Source of the DNA: Brenneria sp. hezel4-2-4
GTDB lineage: Bacteria; Pseudomonadota; Gammaproteobacteria; Enterobacterales; Enterobacteriaceae
Direction of reading: 5' to 3'
Length of the DNA stretch: 64,000 nucleotides
NCBI RefSeq assembly: GCF_013155275.1
Contig: NZ_JABJXS010000002.1
Coordinates: forward strand, 1 to 64,000
The notes under the pieces: generated by a model
The model's input: the letters and a program-made list of their open reading frames with translations, nothing else
Database searches by the model: none
What the model was told of the DNA's origin: nothing
Shown: positions 15,593 to 26,468 of the stretch, piece after piece
Position numbering within the stretch: position 1 is the first letter of the stretch
Layout: each line of letters starts with the position of its first letter
Translations under genes and position numbers: made by a program

Positions 15593-17769
15593 TCGATCGG
15601 CAATCCTTATTCGCATCGCCTGCGCAGACGTCGGCTTTTTCTCTGACTATCCGCCCGGACAACATTGGCATCATCACCATTGATGTGCCCGGAGAAAAGG
15701 TGAATACGCTGAAAAGCGAGTTTGCCGAACAGATCATGAAAGTCTTGGCACAGGCCCAGCAGCATGCGGCGCTCAGGGGCATCGTACTGCTTTCCGCCAA
15801 GCCGGGATCCTTTATCGCCGGGGCGGATATCGCCATGCTCAACCAGTGCGTCAGCGCCGAGCAGGCGGAGGCGCTGGCCAGGCAAGGGCAGGAGACTTTC
15901 GCCTCTATCGCCGCCTTGCCTTTTCCGGTGGTCGCAGCGATTCACGGCGCCTGTCTGGGCGGCGGGCTGGAGCTGGCGTTGGCGTGCGACTATCGGATTT
16001 GCTCACTGGAGGATAAAACCGTCCTGGGGCTACCGGAAGTCCAACTGGGTTTATTGCCCGGTTCCGGCGGCACGCAGCGGTTACCCCGGCTGATTGGGGT
16101 GGACAATGCGCTGGATATCATTCTCTCCGGGCGACACCTCCGCCCCCGTCAGGCGCTGAAACTGGGGTTGGTCGACGATGCGGTGCCGCACAGTATTTTG
16201 CTGGAAACGGCGGCGGCGATGATCAAACAGGGCAAACGCAAAGCATCGCCGCTGGGCTGGCGTTCCCGCCTGCTGGCAAGCCCGGGGATCAGACGCGTGT
16301 TGTTCAAGATCGTGAAGCGTAAAACGCGGGCCAAAACGCACGGGAATTACCCGGCGACGGAACGGATCATCCAGGTGATCCGCCGCGGGCTGGAGCAGGG
16401 CATTGATGAGGGGTATCGGCAGGAGGCCCGGGCGTTCGGCAAACTGGTGATGACGCCGGAGTCCGCGGCGTTGCGCAGCCTGTTTTTTGCCTCTACCACA
16501 TTGAAAAAAGAGGCTGGCGCCTGTGCCGAGGCCAAACCGATCCGCCGGGTCGGCATTTTGGGCGGCGGATTAATGGGGGGCGGTATTGCCGGCGTGACCG
16601 CCGTGCGCGCGGGCTTACCGGTGCGAATTAAAGACATTAATGAGCAGGGGATTAACCATGCACTGAAATATAGCTGGCAGTTGCTGACGAAACGGGTCGA
16701 ACGCCGGCGGATGACGCCGGCGCAGCGGCAGCGCCTGATGACCTTGATTTCCGGCAGCACCGACTACCGGGGATTCGAACATACCGACATCGTGATTGAA
16801 GCGGTATTTGAAGATCTGGCGTTGAAGCGGCAAATGGTGGCCGAGGTGGAACACCATGCCGCGCTGCATACCATCTTTGCATCGAATACCTCGTCATTGC
16901 CGATTCATCAGATTGCGGACGGCGCCGGCCGCCCGCAACAGGTGATCGGTCTGCACTATTTTAGTCCGGTGGATAAAATGCCGTTGGTTGAGGTGATCCC
17001 TCATGCGCATACCAGCGACGAAACCATTGCCACCACGGTGGCGCTGGCGAGAAAGCAGGGTAAAACGGCGATTGTGGTGGCCGATCGCGCGGGTTTTTAC
17101 GTTAACCGCATATTGGCGCCCTACATTAACGAAGCCGCTTACTGTTTGCTGGAAGGCGAGCCAGTCGAGTCGATTGATTATGCTCTGGTGCGCTTTGGCT
17201 TTCCTGTCGGCCCGTTAACCCTGCTTGATGAAGTGGGCATTGATGTCGCCACCAAAATTGTACCGGTGCTCATTCAGCAACTTGGAGAACGTTTCAAATC
17301 GCCGCCCACCTTTGACGCCATTCTGAAGGATGGTCGTAAAGGACGTAAAAACGGCAAAGGATTTTATTGCTATAACGATAAACACCGCTTCTGGCGGTCG
17401 GCCAGAGAAGTGGACGGCACCATTTATCCGCTGCTGGATGTCACGCCGAAAGCCCATCTTGATCCGGCGTTGATCGGCCAGCGCTGCGTTATGATGATGC
17501 TGAATGAAGCGGCGCGCTGTCTGGATGAAAAGGTCATCCGCTGCGCCCGCGACGGGGATATCGGCGCGGTGTTCGGCATCGGTTTTCCCCCTTTTCTGGG
17601 CGGGCCGTTCCACTATATGGATCGTCTGGGGGTGGAAACCGTGGTGAAAACCTTACAGGTATTGCAGCAGCAGTACGGCGACAGGTTTGCGCCCTGTGAA
17701 CGTTTGCTGAGCATGAATGAAAATCAGCAAACGTTTTACCCGGCGCTAAGCGATCCTGAGCAGCGGTGA
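15589..17769 (+). CDS. fadJ: FadJ, multifunctional beta-oxidation alpha subunit
   Basis: FadJ combines enoyl-CoA hydratase and 3-hydroxyacyl-CoA dehydrogenase. The hydratase domain covers about residues 1-190, with oxyanion-hole segments [11 protein letters not shown] and [18 protein letters not shown] and the glutamates in [21 protein letters not shown]. The dehydrogenase starts at [17 protein letters not shown] (NAD site, about residue 320), with catalytic [16 protein letters not shown] and C-terminal [13 protein letters not shown]. The 726 aa compare with 714 in E. coli. It is coupled to fadI by a 4-base overlap and ends at a strong terminator. Confidence 0.96.
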   Translation: MIDRQSLFASPAQTSAFSLTIRPDNIGIITIDVPGEKVNTLKSEFAEQIMKVLAQAQQHAALRGIVLLSAKPGSFIAGADIAMLNQCVSAEQAEALARQGQETFASIAALPFPVVAAIHGACLGGGLELALACDYRICSLEDKTVLGLPEVQLGLLPGSGGTQRLPRLIGVDNALDIILSGRHLRPRQALKLGLVDDAVPHSILLETAAAMIKQGKRKASPLGWRSRLLASPGIRRVLFKIVKRKTRAKTHGNYPATERIIQVIRRGLEQGIDEGYRQEARAFGKLVMTPESAALRSLFFASTTLKKEAGACAEAKPIRRVGILGGGLMGGGIAGVTAVRAGLPVRIKDINEQGINHALKYSWQLLTKRVERRRMTPAQRQRLMTLISGSTDYRGFEHTDIVIEAVFEDLALKRQMVAEVEHHAALHTIFASNTSSLPIHQIADGAGRPQQVIGLHYFSPVDKMPLVEVIPHAHTSDETIATTVALARKQGKTAIVVADRAGFYVNRILAPYINEAAYCLLEGEPVESIDYALVRFGFPVGPLTLLDEVGIDVATKIVPVLIQQLGERFKSPPTFDAILKDGRKGRKNGKGFYCYNDKHRFWRSAREVDGTIYPLLDVTPKAHLDPALIGQRCVMMMLNEAARCLDEKVIRCARDGDIGAVFGIGFPPFLGGPFHYMDRLGVETVVKTLQVLQQQYGDRFAPCERLLSMNENQQTFYPALSDPEQR

Positions 17770-18006
17770 TCTTTTTTGATAGTAATAGTAAAGTAAATAA
17801 GGCCGGATGTATTTCGGCCTTATTTTTTTTGGGAAAAACCTTATATCAACATATATAATAATGGCAACGGAAATAAGTATTAGATTTACACCATGTTCGG
17901 GTATAAAGAATAGATATAATCCCCATAAGACAAAAATAAAAGATATTATTATACAAATAGTAAGCAGGTCTTTTACTAAGTATTTAACGCGTTTCTTTAA
18001 GTTCAT
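17746..18006 (-). CDS. Hypothetical small membrane protein (doubtful)
   Basis: This 86-codon AT-rich frame would encode a basic N-terminus ([13 protein letters not shown]) and two hydrophobic helices ([19 protein letters not shown] and [13 protein letters not shown]) followed by a basic, Tyr-rich tail. Against it: the tail coincides with the fadJ terminator hairpin, the end overlaps the fadJ 3' end by 24 bases, and the RBS is weak (TGGAA-like). I do not recognise a family. AT-rich DNA easily gives hydrophobic frames, so this may be chance. It is listed because a membrane microprotein cannot be excluded. Confidence 0.3.
   Translation of the reverse strand: MNLKKRVKYLVKDLLTICIIISFIFVLWGLYLFFIPEHGVNLILISVAIIIYVDIRFFPKKIRPKYIRPYLLYYYYQKRSPLLRIA
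17796..17830 (+). terminator. Strong terminator after fadJ
   Basis: AATAAGGCCG/CGGCCTTATT forms a perfect 10-bp stem with a 9-base loop, followed by a run of T residues. It lies 26 bases past the fadJ stop. Confidence 0.9.
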
Positions 18007-18316
18007 TTTTTAATTATTCCATTAATTATCTTGATATCCGCTGTTTCACTGTTTGAATTTATCGGCACATAACCAGATAAATCCAGCGCTATTGTTTATT
18101 TTTCCAACGGTCGTCCGGGTGGTTATCAGGCGTTGCTGTTTTGCATAGGCGGCCTGGGATACGATCTCGATTTTAGCGGTTAAACTTACAGCGAAAACCT
18201 GCGATAATCGCTTTTCTTCATCAGCTGAAAATCGGGCGGGTTTGAAACATTTCCAACATTCAAGCTGCGAGATCAGCCTGTTAATTACAGTATTAACGTC
18301 AACATAGCGGTGTCAT
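17831..18316. other. AT-rich gap between fadJ and sixA
   Basis: Apart from the doubtful small frame at 17746-18006, I see no gene here. The sixA promoter must lie in the last 200 bases; no recognised operator is visible. The first half is much more AT-rich than its neighbours. Confidence 0.45.
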
Positions 18317-18802
18317 ATGCAAGTTTTGATTATGCGTCATGGTGATGCAGTACCTGCTGCCGCCAGCGATGCGCAGCGCCCTTTGAGCGAGCGTGGTTAT
18401 GATGAGTCGCGGAAAATGGCGCGTTGGCTGGATAGCCGGGCGGTTGATATCGACCGTATTCTGGTAAGCCCTTACCTACGCGCCCGGCAAACGCTGGAAG
18501 CGATTCGGGGGCTGTTGCCCATGCCGGAGAGCGACGAATGTTTGCCTGAGCTTACCCCCGGCGGAGATGCCGGATTGGTCAGCGGCTATCTGCAAACGCT
18601 AGCGGGAGAAGGGGTGAAAGCGGTGCTGGTTATCTCTCATCTGCCCTTGGTCGGTTATCTGGTCGCGGAATTATGCCCTGATGAAACCGCTCCGATGTTT
18701 GCGACATCGGCCATTGCCTGCGTGAGCGTCGATGCGCAGTCGGGCAACGGCGTAGTTGACTGGCAGATGAGTCCGGCTCAGTTGGCGCTGAAAGCTTCAT
18801 AG
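18317..18802 (+). CDS. sixA: SixA, phosphohistidine phosphatase
   Basis: SixA is a small histidine-phosphatase-superfamily enzyme that removes phosphate from phosphohistidine, in E. coli acting on PTS component NPr (and earlier reported on ArcB). The 161-aa protein opens with the catalytic RHG motif (MQVLIMRHGDAVP). It has SPYLRARQTLEAI with the second arginine, and VISHLPLVGYLVAEL with the second catalytic histidine. Length equals E. coli SixA. It stands alone, convergent with smrB. Two PTS clusters in this window are possible indirect targets, which is only speculation. Confidence 0.94.
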   Translation: MQVLIMRHGDAVPAAASDAQRPLSERGYDESRKMARWLDSRAVDIDRILVSPYLRARQTLEAIRGLLPMPESDECLPELTPGGDAGLVSGYLQTLAGEGVKAVLVISHLPLVGYLVAELCPDETAPMFATSAIACVSVDAQSGNGVVDWQMSPAQLALKAS

Positions 18803-18842
18803 CCGCCGTGCTTTTTATCAGGCAGCCTGCGCCAATGCGGTT

Positions 18843-19385
18843 TTACTCAAGCGAGGGCGCTTCCAGCGCCATAAGCACCAGCAACGCGGCATCGCCGCCG
18901 AACTCCTTGGGCGCCTGATGGAAAGCCAGCACATCGGGGTGCTGCGCCAGCCAGAGCGGCGTTTTCTGTTTCAGAATATGTTTGCCGTGGCCGTGCATCA
19001 CACAGGCGCAGTAAACATGCTCCCTGCGGCAGGCGGCCAGCAACGCCCCCAATTCCTGCTTCGCCTGCAACTGCGTCAAACCGTGCAGATCGAGAAACAA
19101 TTCAGGGGCGTAATCACCGCGCCGCAATTTCTTTAATTCATAATGGCTGGCCCCGGAACGCACGTAGCGCATCGGTCCTTCGCTTTCCAACTGCGGCTGA
19201 AATTCGTCCGAAAAGTAAAAGCTGGCGTCGATCTGTTCCTGCAAGGCTCGTCTTGGCGGCAATTCACTCAGCTTGCGACGAGCGGGCTTGTGGGTATAGG
19301 TATCCTGGCGCAGCTTCTTGGCGCCGGAAACGGATGCGCGAAAAAGCTGCAATTCGTCGTCACTCAGCGAATATTTATTATTCAT
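18843..19385 (-). CDS. smrB: SmrB, ribosome-rescue endonuclease
   Basis: SmrB is recruited to collided ribosomes and cuts the mRNA between them, allowing tmRNA rescue. The 180-aa protein has an N-terminal extension for ribosome binding ([21 protein letters not shown]) and a C-terminal Smr domain (about residues 95-175) with [15 protein letters not shown] and [15 protein letters not shown], carrying the conserved DxH and HGxG residues. Length matches E. coli (183 aa). It is transcribed divergently from prmB, another ribosome-related gene. Confidence 0.94.
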   Translation of the reverse strand: MNNKYSLSDDELQLFRASVSGAKKLRQDTYTHKPARRKLSELPPRRALQEQIDASFYFSDEFQPQLESEGPMRYVRSGASHYELKKLRRGDYAPELFLDLHGLTQLQAKQELGALLAACRREHVYCACVMHGHGKHILKQKTPLWLAQHPDVLAFHQAPKEFGGDAALLVLMALEAPSLE

Positions 19386-19556
19386 CGGTCGTTCACCCTA
19401 CATCAACATCCGTTCAGTTTACCCTGTCTCTCGCCGGTCGCTAAATAAAAGTCGGCGTAACCTTACGCTCTACGGGTTATATCTGCTGCTTTGTCACCGG
19501 CTTCATGGCAAAATAAGCGCCAATTTGTCATTCAGATATGTCTGCGGAGGACAACC

Positions 19557-20489
19557 TTGGACAAAATTTTCGTCGATGAGGCGGTCAGCGATCTCCATAC
19601 CATTCAGGATATGTTGCGCTGGAGCGTCAGTCGGTTTAACGCAGCCAATATCTATTATGGTCACGGTACGGATAATCCGTGGGATGAGGCCGTACAGCTG
19701 GTGCTGCCCAGCCTGTTTTTACCGCTCGATATTCCGGAGGATATGTACGCGTCCCGTTTAACCTCCAGCGAGCGGCACCGCATTGTCGAACGGGTTATCC
19801 GTCGGGTAAACGAACGCATCCCGGTGGCCTATCTGACCAACAAAGCCTGGTTTTGCGGGCTTGAATTTTATGTCGATGAACGGGTGCTGGTGCCGCGTTC
19901 GCCGATCGGCGAATTAATCAGCGACTGCTTCGGCGATCTGTTGCCGAAAGCGCCTCGCCATATTCTGGACATGTGTACCGGCAGCGGCTGCATTGCGATT
20001 GCCTGCGCGCAGGCTTTTCCCGAAGCCGAAGTGGACGCGGTGGACATTTCCAATGACGTACTGGCGGTGACCGAGCAGAACATTCAGCAGCACGGCATGG
20101 AATATTGCGTGACGCCGATCCGTTCCGATCTGTTCCGCGATTTGCCGGCAATCCGCTATGACCTGATTGTGACCAATCCGCCTTACGTGGATGAAGAGGA
20201 CATGTCTGATTTGCCGCAGGAGTTCCGTTTTGAACCCGAGCTGGGGCTGGCCGCCGGCAGCGACGGCCTGAAGCTGGTGCGCCGTATTCTGGCCTGTGCG
20301 CCCGACTACCTCAGCGATGACGGCGTGTTGATTTGCGAGGTGGGCAACAGCATGGTGCACCTGATTGCGCAATATCCCGATATTCCGTTCACCTGGCTGG
20401 AGTTTGACAACGGCGGGGATGGCGTATTTATGCTGACCAAAGATCAACTGATCGATTGTAAAACCCATTTCAGCATCTATCGCGACTAA
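19557..20489 (+). CDS. prmB: PrmB, ribosomal protein uL3 glutamine methyltransferase
   Basis: PrmB methylates a glutamine of ribosomal protein L3 using S-adenosylmethionine. The 310-aa protein has an N-terminal recognition domain ([21 protein letters not shown]) and a C-terminal methyltransferase with SAM motif [14 protein letters not shown] and the catalytic NPPY motif ([12 protein letters not shown]). I place the start at the TTG at 19557 because GGAGG lies 6 bases before it and the resulting length equals E. coli. The upstream in-frame ATG at 19491 gives 22 unrelated residues. It precedes aroC, as in E. coli. Confidence 0.94.
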   Translation: MDKIFVDEAVSDLHTIQDMLRWSVSRFNAANIYYGHGTDNPWDEAVQLVLPSLFLPLDIPEDMYASRLTSSERHRIVERVIRRVNERIPVAYLTNKAWFCGLEFYVDERVLVPRSPIGELISDCFGDLLPKAPRHILDMCTGSGCIAIACAQAFPEAEVDAVDISNDVLAVTEQNIQQHGMEYCVTPIRSDLFRDLPAIRYDLIVTNPPYVDEEDMSDLPQEFRFEPELGLAAGSDGLKLVRRILACAPDYLSDDGVLICEVGNSMVHLIAQYPDIPFTWLEFDNGGDGVFMLTKDQLIDCKTHFSIYRD

Positions 20490-20597
20490 CCCTGATTGAT
20501 GAGTATCGCTATCCATCCTCTTGCAAGCGTTCATGGGCCACGCGTTGAAAGATCATGGGCATAGCCAAAACTATTACGTATACGCTAAGGAGTTGTG

Positions 20598-21683
20598 ATG
20601 GCAGGAAACAGTATTGGGCAGTTTTTCCGCGTCACCACATTTGGTGAGTCCCACGGTATCGCTCTGGGATGTGTGGTTGACGGGGTTCCGCCGGGGATCC
20701 CATTGACCGAAGCGGATCTGCAACACGATTTGGATCGCCGTCGGCCGGGGACGTCCCGCTACACGACGCAGCGCCGTGAACCCGATCGGGTGCGCATTCT
20801 GTCGGGCGTTTTTGAAGGGGTTACCACGGGAACCAGCATTGGTTTACTGATTGAAAACACCGATCAGCGTTCGCAGGATTACAGCGCGATCAAAGACGTT
20901 TTCCGTCCCGGTCACGCCGATTACACCTATGAACAAAAATATGGCCTGCGTGATTATCGCGGCGGCGGCCGTTCTTCCGCCCGTGAAACCGCAATGCGCG
21001 TCGCGGCCGGCGCGATAGCGAAAAAATATCTGCAACAGCAACACGGCGTGAAGATCCGTGGCTATCTGGCGCAGATCGGCGATGTGAGCTGTGAATTAAA
21101 AGACTGGGATTTGGTCGAGCAGAATCCTTTTTTCTGCCCGGACGCCGATAAGCTGGAAGCGCTGGACGAACTGATGCGGGCGCTGAAAAAAGAGGGCGAT
21201 TCGATCGGCGCCAAAGTCAGCGTGGTGGCGGAGTCGGTGCCCGCCGGCCTGGGCGAGCCGGTGTTTGACCGTCTGGACGCCGATCTGGCGCACGCCTTAA
21301 TGAGCATCAATGCGGTGAAAGGGGTCGAAATCGGCGACGGCTTCGCCGTGGTGACGAAACGCGGCAGTGAAAACCGCGATGAAATCACGCCGCAGGGTTT
21401 CCAGAGCAATCACGCCGGCGGCATTTTAGGCGGCATCAGCAGCGGACAGCATATTGTCGCTCATCTGGCGCTCAAACCGACCTCCAGCATTATGGTGCCG
21501 GGGCAGACCATCAACCGGCAGGGGGAAGCGACGGAAATGGTGACGCGCGGCCGGCACGATCCCTGCGTGGGGATCCGAGCGGTGCCGATTGCCGAAGCAA
21601 TGATGGCGATTGTGTTAATGGATCACCTGCTGCGCCAGCGTGCGCAGTGTGGGGATGTGGTCAGTCAGGTTCCCCGCTGGTAA
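20598..21683 (+). CDS. aroC: AroC, chorismate synthase
   Basis: AroC makes chorismate from 5-enolpyruvylshikimate 3-phosphate with reduced FMN, the last shared step of aromatic biosynthesis. The 361-aa protein has the signatures [56 protein letters not shown] and the C-terminal [19 protein letters not shown]. The ATG at 20598 has TAAGGAG 5 bases upstream; a GTG one codon earlier is less well spaced. Length equals E. coli. It begins the run aroC-mepA-yfcA-epmC-yfcL. Confidence 0.97.
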   Translation: MAGNSIGQFFRVTTFGESHGIALGCVVDGVPPGIPLTEADLQHDLDRRRPGTSRYTTQRREPDRVRILSGVFEGVTTGTSIGLLIENTDQRSQDYSAIKDVFRPGHADYTYEQKYGLRDYRGGGRSSARETAMRVAAGAIAKKYLQQQHGVKIRGYLAQIGDVSCELKDWDLVEQNPFFCPDADKLEALDELMRALKKEGDSIGAKVSVVAESVPAGLGEPVFDRLDADLAHALMSINAVKGVEIGDGFAVVTKRGSENRDEITPQGFQSNHAGGILGGISSGQHIVAHLALKPTSSIMVPGQTINRQGEATEMVTRGRHDPCVGIRAVPIAEAMMAIVLMDHLLRQRAQCGDVVSQVPRW

Positions 21684-21689
21684 TAAACG

Positions 21690-22520
21690 ATGAAAAAAGG
21701 GTTAATGGGTTTTATCGCACTGGCATTCAGTGCGCCGCTATGGGCGAAAACCCCCTGGCAGGAAATGACGCACCCGGTGGCGGGAGCGCCTCAGGCCATC
21801 GGCAGTTTTGCCAATGGATGTATCATCGGCGCGCAACCTCTGCCGCTACAGTCGCCGGATTATCAGGTGATGCGCGTCGATCAACGCCGCTATTACGGAC
21901 ATCCCGATCTGCTGGCGTTTATTACACGGCTAAGCGCAACGGTTAAGCGGCGCACGGCGGCCAATATGCTTATTGGGGATTTGGGCATGCCGGTCGGCGG
22001 GCGCTTCAACAGCGGTCATGCCAGCCATCAGTCGGGTCTGGATGTGGATATCTGGCTGCAATTGCCGAAACAGCGCTGGAGTCAGCAGCAATTGCTTAAT
22101 CCGCAACCCCTCGATCTGGTGGCGGCCAACGGCCGCAGGGTTAACCCGCGCGTCTGGCAGCCCGAAGTAACGACGCTGGTGAAGCTGGCGGCGCAAGATA
22201 GCGGCGTGACCCGCATTTTCGTTAATCCAGCGATAAAAAAACAGCTGTGCGCCGATGCAGGTCAGGATCGTGACTGGTTGCATAAGGTTCGTCCCTGGTT
22301 TGGACATCGCGCGCACATGCATGTTCGCCTGCGGTGCCCCGCCGATAGTCTGGAGTGTCAGGATCAGCCAGCGCCGCCCGCCGGCGACGGCTGCGGCGCC
22401 GAGCTAACCAGTTGGTTCCAGCCAAAACAACCGGGCGGCGAGCCGCCGGTGAAAACATCGCCTCCTCCTTTACCTCCGTCTTGTCAGGCTTTGGTCGACA
22501 GACATTTTGCAGTGGAATAA
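21690..22520 (+). CDS. mepA: MepA, penicillin-insensitive murein DD-endopeptidase
   Basis: MepA is a periplasmic LAS-family metallopeptidase that cuts D-Ala-meso-DAP cross-bridges in peptidoglycan. The 276-aa precursor has a signal peptide ([19 protein letters not shown]). Zinc ligands lie in [19 protein letters not shown] (His and Asp) and [10 protein letters not shown]. Six or more cysteines (NGC, QLC, LRC, LEC, DGC, PSC) should form disulfides as in E. coli. The C-terminus is proline-rich ([10 protein letters not shown]). It begins 6 bases after the aroC stop. Confidence 0.94.
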   Translation: MKKGLMGFIALAFSAPLWAKTPWQEMTHPVAGAPQAIGSFANGCIIGAQPLPLQSPDYQVMRVDQRRYYGHPDLLAFITRLSATVKRRTAANMLIGDLGMPVGGRFNSGHASHQSGLDVDIWLQLPKQRWSQQQLLNPQPLDLVAANGRRVNPRVWQPEVTTLVKLAAQDSGVTRIFVNPAIKKQLCADAGQDRDWLHKVRPWFGHRAHMHVRLRCPADSLECQDQPAPPAGDGCGAELTSWFQPKQPGGEPPVKTSPPPLPPSCQALVDRHFAVE

Positions 22521-22523
22521 ATC

Positions 22524-23324
22524 ATGGATTGGTTTGTCGTCGGGCCTGAAGTTCTGGGCATTTTATTCTTCGTCGCGATATTGGCGGGGTTTATCGACTC
22601 CATCGCCGGGGGCGGCGGTTTATTGTGCGTACCGGCGCTGATGGCCGTCGGGCTATCGCCCGCGCAGGCTTTGGCAACCAATAAGCTTCAGGCGGTCGGC
22701 GGTTCGTTTTCCGCCAGCCTGTACTTTATCCGCCGCCGCGCCGTCGATTTAAGCGAGCAGAAGCTGGCTATCGCCTTGACCTTTGTCGGATCGACGTTCG
22801 GCGCCTGGCTTATTCAGCAGATCCATGCTGACTTTCTGCGGCAGCTATTACCGTTGCTGATCATTGGCATCGGCCTCTATTTTCTACTGTCGCCCAAGAT
22901 CGGCGACGACGACCGGCAGCGCCGTCTGTCCGCCGTGCCGTTCGCGATTGTCGCCGGTTGCGGCATTGGATTTTATGACGGTTTCTTCGGGCCGGGCGCC
23001 GGGTCGTTTTATGCGCTGGCATTTGTCACGCTGAGCGGTTTTAATCTGGCGAAGGCCACGGCGCATGCCAAAATCCTCAACTTCACCTCGAATTTCGGCG
23101 GGCTGCTGTTCTTTATGCTCGGCGGTAAAGTGGTGTGGGGCCTGGGAGCTGTAATGTTGCTGGGGCAGTTTATCGGCGCCCGTATCGGCGCCAGAATGGT
23201 GCTGAACAAAGGGCAGAAACTGATCCGCCCTATGCTGGTGATCGTTTCCGCGGTGATGAGCGGCAAACTGATTTATGACAGTCATGGCGCCGAGATCGCG
23301 CATTGGCTGGGGCGGTTTTTCTGA
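22524..23324 (+). CDS. yfcA: YfcA, TauE/SafE-family membrane transporter
   Basis: This 266-aa inner-membrane protein belongs to the TauE/SafE family, whose characterised members export sulfite, sulfoacetate or other organic anions. The substrate of YfcA is not established. Eight hydrophobic segments are visible, with the duplicated family motifs AGFIDSIAGGGGLLCVPALM (N half) and GFYDGFFGPGAGSFYALAFV (C half). Length matches E. coli (269 aa). The stop TGA overlaps the start of the next gene. Confidence 0.9.
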   Translation: MDWFVVGPEVLGILFFVAILAGFIDSIAGGGGLLCVPALMAVGLSPAQALATNKLQAVGGSFSASLYFIRRRAVDLSEQKLAIALTFVGSTFGAWLIQQIHADFLRQLLPLLIIGIGLYFLLSPKIGDDDRQRRLSAVPFAIVAGCGIGFYDGFFGPGAGSFYALAFVTLSGFNLAKATAHAKILNFTSNFGGLLFFMLGGKVVWGLGAVMLLGQFIGARIGARMVLNKGQKLIRPMLVIVSAVMSGKLIYDSHGAEIAHWLGRFF

Positions 23325-23887
23325 TGATGGTAAATAACGAGATGGATTCCCATCACTATCAGCAACTGATTGATATTTTTGATGGCTGCTTTAGCGGCGA
23401 ATACAACACGCGCTTAATTAAAGGCGACGACGAGCCAATCTATCTGCCCGCGGACGAGCAGGTGTCTTATCACCGGATTATCTTCGCTCACGGCTTTTAT
23501 GCCAGCGCGCTGCATGAGATTTCTCACTGGTGCATCGCGGGCGCGCAGCGGCGTTTACAGGTTGACTTCGGCTACTGGTATTGCCCGGACGGGCGTGATG
23601 CTACGACGCAGTCTCAGTTTGAGTCCGTTGAGATCAAACCGCAGGCGCTCGACTGGCTGTTTTGCGTGGCGGCGGGTTTTCCCTTTAACGTGAGCTGCGA
23701 CAACCTGAATGGCGACAGCGAGCCGGATCGCATCGATTTCCAACGCCGGGTTCATGCGCAGGTGAGGGTGTATTTGCAGCAGGGGATCCCGCCGCGGCCG
23801 GCGCGCTTTATTAATGCGTTACAATCGTTTTACAATACGCCGCCGCTGACGGCAGCGAGCTTTCCGTACCCGGCCGATCTCTGCTGA
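23324..23887 (+). CDS. epmC: EpmC, elongation factor P hydroxylase
   Basis: EpmC hydroxylates the beta-lysylated lysine of elongation factor P, the last step after EpmB and EpmA (not in this window). The protein matches E. coli EpmC throughout: YQQLIDIFDGCF, NTRLIKGDDEPIYLPADEQ, HGFYASALHEISHWCIAG (likely metal-binding histidines) and DFGYWYCPDGRDA. The start is uncertain. ATG 23324 overlaps the yfcA stop (ATGA) and gives 187 aa; ATG 23342 gives 181 aa, closest to E. coli (182), but has a poor RBS. I chose the coupled start. Confidence 0.9.
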   Translation: MMVNNEMDSHHYQQLIDIFDGCFSGEYNTRLIKGDDEPIYLPADEQVSYHRIIFAHGFYASALHEISHWCIAGAQRRLQVDFGYWYCPDGRDATTQSQFESVEIKPQALDWLFCVAAGFPFNVSCDNLNGDSEPDRIDFQRRVHAQVRVYLQQGIPPRPARFINALQSFYNTPPLTAASFPYPADLC

Positions 23888-23921
23888 CTATTAAGCGAGA
23901 CAGATTAACTGAGGATAATAA

Positions 23922-24209
23922 ATGATCGCAGAATTTGAGACGCGTATTCTGGCGCTGATTGATGACATGGTGGAACATGCCAGCGACGATGAACTTTTTG
24001 CCGGCGGCTATCTGCGCGGTCATTTGACGGTATCGGTGGCTGAAGCGGAGGAAAACGGCGAACATACGCCGGAAGCGCTGTATGCGCGCGTCAGCGACAG
24101 TATTGATAAGGCCATCAAAAACGGTGAGCTTTCCCCGCCGGATCAGATTCTGGTAAACCGCATGTGGGAGCGTTTATTCCAGCAGGCGCAGAACCCGCAA
24201 ACCCATTAA
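23922..24209 (+). CDS. yfcL: YfcL family protein of unknown function
   Basis: This 95-aa cytoplasmic protein resembles E. coli YfcL (92 aa): [35 protein letters not shown], then a variable acidic centre, then [22 protein letters not shown]. It is probably all helical. No function is known. It follows epmC by 34 bases with TGAGGA upstream and closes the aroC run at a strong terminator. Confidence 0.88.
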   Translation: MIAEFETRILALIDDMVEHASDDELFAGGYLRGHLTVSVAEAEENGEHTPEALYARVSDSIDKAIKNGELSPPDQILVNRMWERLFQQAQNPQTH

Positions 24210-24234
24210 TTCTTTTCGATTAATCCATTTCAAT

Positions 24235-24266
24235 ATGGTGCCGGTGTTTCCGGCACCATGCTTTTT
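24235..24266 (+). terminator. Terminator after yfcL
   Basis: A perfect 10-bp stem ATGGTGCCGG/CCGGCACCAT with a short TGTTT loop is followed by GCTTTTTT. It closes the aroC-yfcL run, convergent with mnmC. Confidence 0.88.
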
Positions 24267-24278
24267 TAACGCCCGTTC

Positions 24279-26330
24279 TTATCCCTGAGACGATACCGGC
24301 CGGCCTTTCAGCAGTTTCCTGATCCAGAAACGATTCGGGTTCAGCGCCGCCAGCGTTTCGCTATCCAACGGCAATGGCTCGCCGTAAATTTGCGCGGCCA
24401 GAATCTCGGCCGCCAACGGCGCCGAACACAGCCCCCGGGAACCCAGCGCGCCGATAAGGAACAGATTCGGGTAGACCGGCGCGGAGGGAAGATGTTCCGC
24501 GTGATGGTGGTGTTGCAATAAATCCTGATAGCTCTCAAGCGTTTGTTGATAATCCGCTACCGCGCCGACCAGCGGCAAATGGTCGCGCAGCGCACAGCGC
24601 ACGCCCTGACGCGCCTGGCGGTCGCGCACATCGATTTGCTGCGCCCATTCCGCCTGCGGCAGACAGTTCAGCAGACGCCGGCGATTTTCCTGTTGTTCTT
24701 CTTCCCGGTAGTCGGTGGCGGCATCGCCGCGCTGGTAGCTGGCGCCGATGCAGTGTTCCTGATGCCGCGGGCTGACCGGCGTCAGATAACCGTCGTAGCA
24801 AAGCACCTGTTTCAGCCGCTGCAACGCCGGTGTCGTCGGGATATGGCTTACCTGACCGCGCACCGTATAGCATGGAAGATGTTGAGTCTGAGTCCAGTCC
24901 GACAGTTGATGACCATTCGCCAGGATGAGCGCGGCATGTTCCGCCTGTCGATGGTTATTCAGCGTCAAGCGCCAGCCGGCGCGGGTTTGCTCAAGCGAGG
25001 AAACTGCCGTGTTCATATGGACGATCAATCCTTGCCGGCGGGCCAGTTCCAGCGCGGAGGCGGTTAGCTCCGCCGGGCAAAGCCAGCCGCCATCGGGGTA
25101 GGTAATGCCGCCGACACCCAGCATCAGACCGTTCACGTCTTCAAGCTGCTCCTCCGTCACGGCGAAAACCAGTTCCGGCGGCCATTCACCTTGTAAAATG
25201 TGTTCGATTTTACCGGCGCTTTTCTGGTCATAGGCCAATTGGCTAACGCCGCACCACTGATGTTCAAAACCGACGCCCTGCGCCGCCAGTTCGGCATAGT
25301 GGCGACGCGCAAAAGTGAACGCGGCGGCAAAGAAACGCGAAAGCGCATCATGCTTATTATTCAGTAAAGGATACAGCGCGCCTTGCCGGTTGCCCGACGC
25401 GCCCTGCGCCGGTTGTGGATCGGCACAGTACAGCGTGACTGACGCGCCGCGTCTTTGCAGCGCCAGCGCGGTTAAAACACCGGCAATGCCGCCGCCGATA
25501 ATCGCTATATCGTGGGTTGCGGTGGCCGGAGGTCGGGCATACCAGGGCGCGACCGAGGGGGCGGAAAGGCATGCGGGCAGATAGCCGCTCAACATTTCGC
25601 GTTTCTGCCCAAATCCCTTGACCTTGCTGACGGTAAACCCCGCCTGCTGTAATCCCCGGCGCACGAACCCGGCGGCGGTAAAGGTGGCGAAAGTTCCGTC
25701 CTGCCGGCACAGTCTGGCCATGGATCGAAACAGATTCTCCGTCCACATATCCGGATTTTTCGCCGGCGCGAAGCCGTCGAGAAACCAGGCGTCGACCTGA
25801 TGATTCAGCGACTCATCCAGGGTCGGCAGCAGCGTATTGACATCGCCGAACCACAGATCGAGCGTGACGCGGCCCTGAGCCAGAAGTAAACGATGGCAGC
25901 CGGCTAACGGCATCGGCCACTGCCGGCGTAATTCTTGCGCATATTTTTCCAGTTCAGGCCATTGGGCGTGAGCGGCGGCCAGATCGCGCCGGCGCAGCGG
26001 AAACCTCTCGAAGCTGATGAAGTGCAGGCGGCGCAACGGCGCTTGCGGCGACCGGGCGCGGAAATCATCAAAGGCCTGCCACAGCGTCAGAAAATTGAGC
26101 CCGGTGCCGAAACCGGTTTCCGCCACCACGCAGTTTTCACGCGTATGGGGGGTAAAGCGTGCGGGAAACTGATTGCCGGTTAAAAACACATAACGGGTTT
26201 CCAACAGCCCATCCTGATTGGAAAAATAGACGTCATCAAACTGTTGCGATACAGGTGTACCCTGTTCGTTCCAGCTCAACGACGCATGCTGGATGGGAAG
26301 GCTATTCACGGCAAATGACTCATTATTCAA
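24279..26330 (-). CDS. mnmC: MnmC, bifunctional tRNA mnm5s2U biosynthesis enzyme
   Basis: MnmC finishes the wobble modification mnm5s2U34 made by MnmEG. The C-terminal FAD oxidase (MnmC1) removes the carboxymethyl group and the N-terminal SAM methyltransferase (MnmC2) adds the methyl. In this 683-aa protein the methyltransferase spans about 1-260 ([35 protein letters not shown]). The oxidase starts at [21 protein letters not shown] (about 275) and ends with [22 protein letters not shown]. coli MnmC is 668 aa. It is divergent from fabB. Confidence 0.95.
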   Translation of the reverse strand: MNNESFAVNSLPIQHASLSWNEQGTPVSQQFDDVYFSNQDGLLETRYVFLTGNQFPARFTPHTRENCVVAETGFGTGLNFLTLWQAFDDFRARSPQAPLRRLHFISFERFPLRRRDLAAAHAQWPELEKYAQELRRQWPMPLAGCHRLLLAQGRVTLDLWFGDVNTLLPTLDESLNHQVDAWFLDGFAPAKNPDMWTENLFRSMARLCRQDGTFATFTAAGFVRRGLQQAGFTVSKVKGFGQKREMLSGYLPACLSAPSVAPWYARPPATATHDIAIIGGGIAGVLTALALQRRGASVTLYCADPQPAQGASGNRQGALYPLLNNKHDALSRFFAAAFTFARRHYAELAAQGVGFEHQWCGVSQLAYDQKSAGKIEHILQGEWPPELVFAVTEEQLEDVNGLMLGVGGITYPDGGWLCPAELTASALELARRQGLIVHMNTAVSSLEQTRAGWRLTLNNHRQAEHAALILANGHQLSDWTQTQHLPCYTVRGQVSHIPTTPALQRLKQVLCYDGYLTPVSPRHQEHCIGASYQRGDAATDYREEEQQENRRRLLNCLPQAEWAQQIDVRDRQARQGVRCALRDHLPLVGAVADYQQTLESYQDLLQHHHHAEHLPSAPVYPNLFLIGALGSRGLCSAPLAAEILAAQIYGEPLPLDSETLAALNPNRFWIRKLLKGRPVSSQG

Positions 26331-26385
26331 GCGGTGGGGCGATTTTAACGAGCTGAATGCCCTGGCGCAAATTTAGCAAAAGTTC

Positions 26386-26402
26386 GGCTGATCGGACTTG
26401 TT
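26386..26402. promoter_or_regulatory. FadR activator site upstream of fabB
   Basis: GGCTGATCGGACTTGTT resembles the FadR site of the E. coli fabB promoter, where FadR activates unsaturated fatty acid synthesis. It lies about 75 bases before fabB and next to the FabR site. Confidence 0.6.
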
Positions 26403-26403
26403 C

Positions 26404-26421
26404 AGCTTACAAGTGTACGCT
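26404..26421. promoter_or_regulatory. FabR operator upstream of fabB
   Basis: AGCTTACAAGTGTACGCT is a near-palindrome fitting the FabR operator (AGCGTACA-N2-TGTACGCT type) found upstream of fabA and fabB. Bound FabR represses in response to unsaturated acyl thioesters. Confidence 0.7.
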
Positions 26422-26468
26422 AAAGTGCGAGGCGAAATCCCAAACTTTATAAGTGGAAGAGGTATTGA

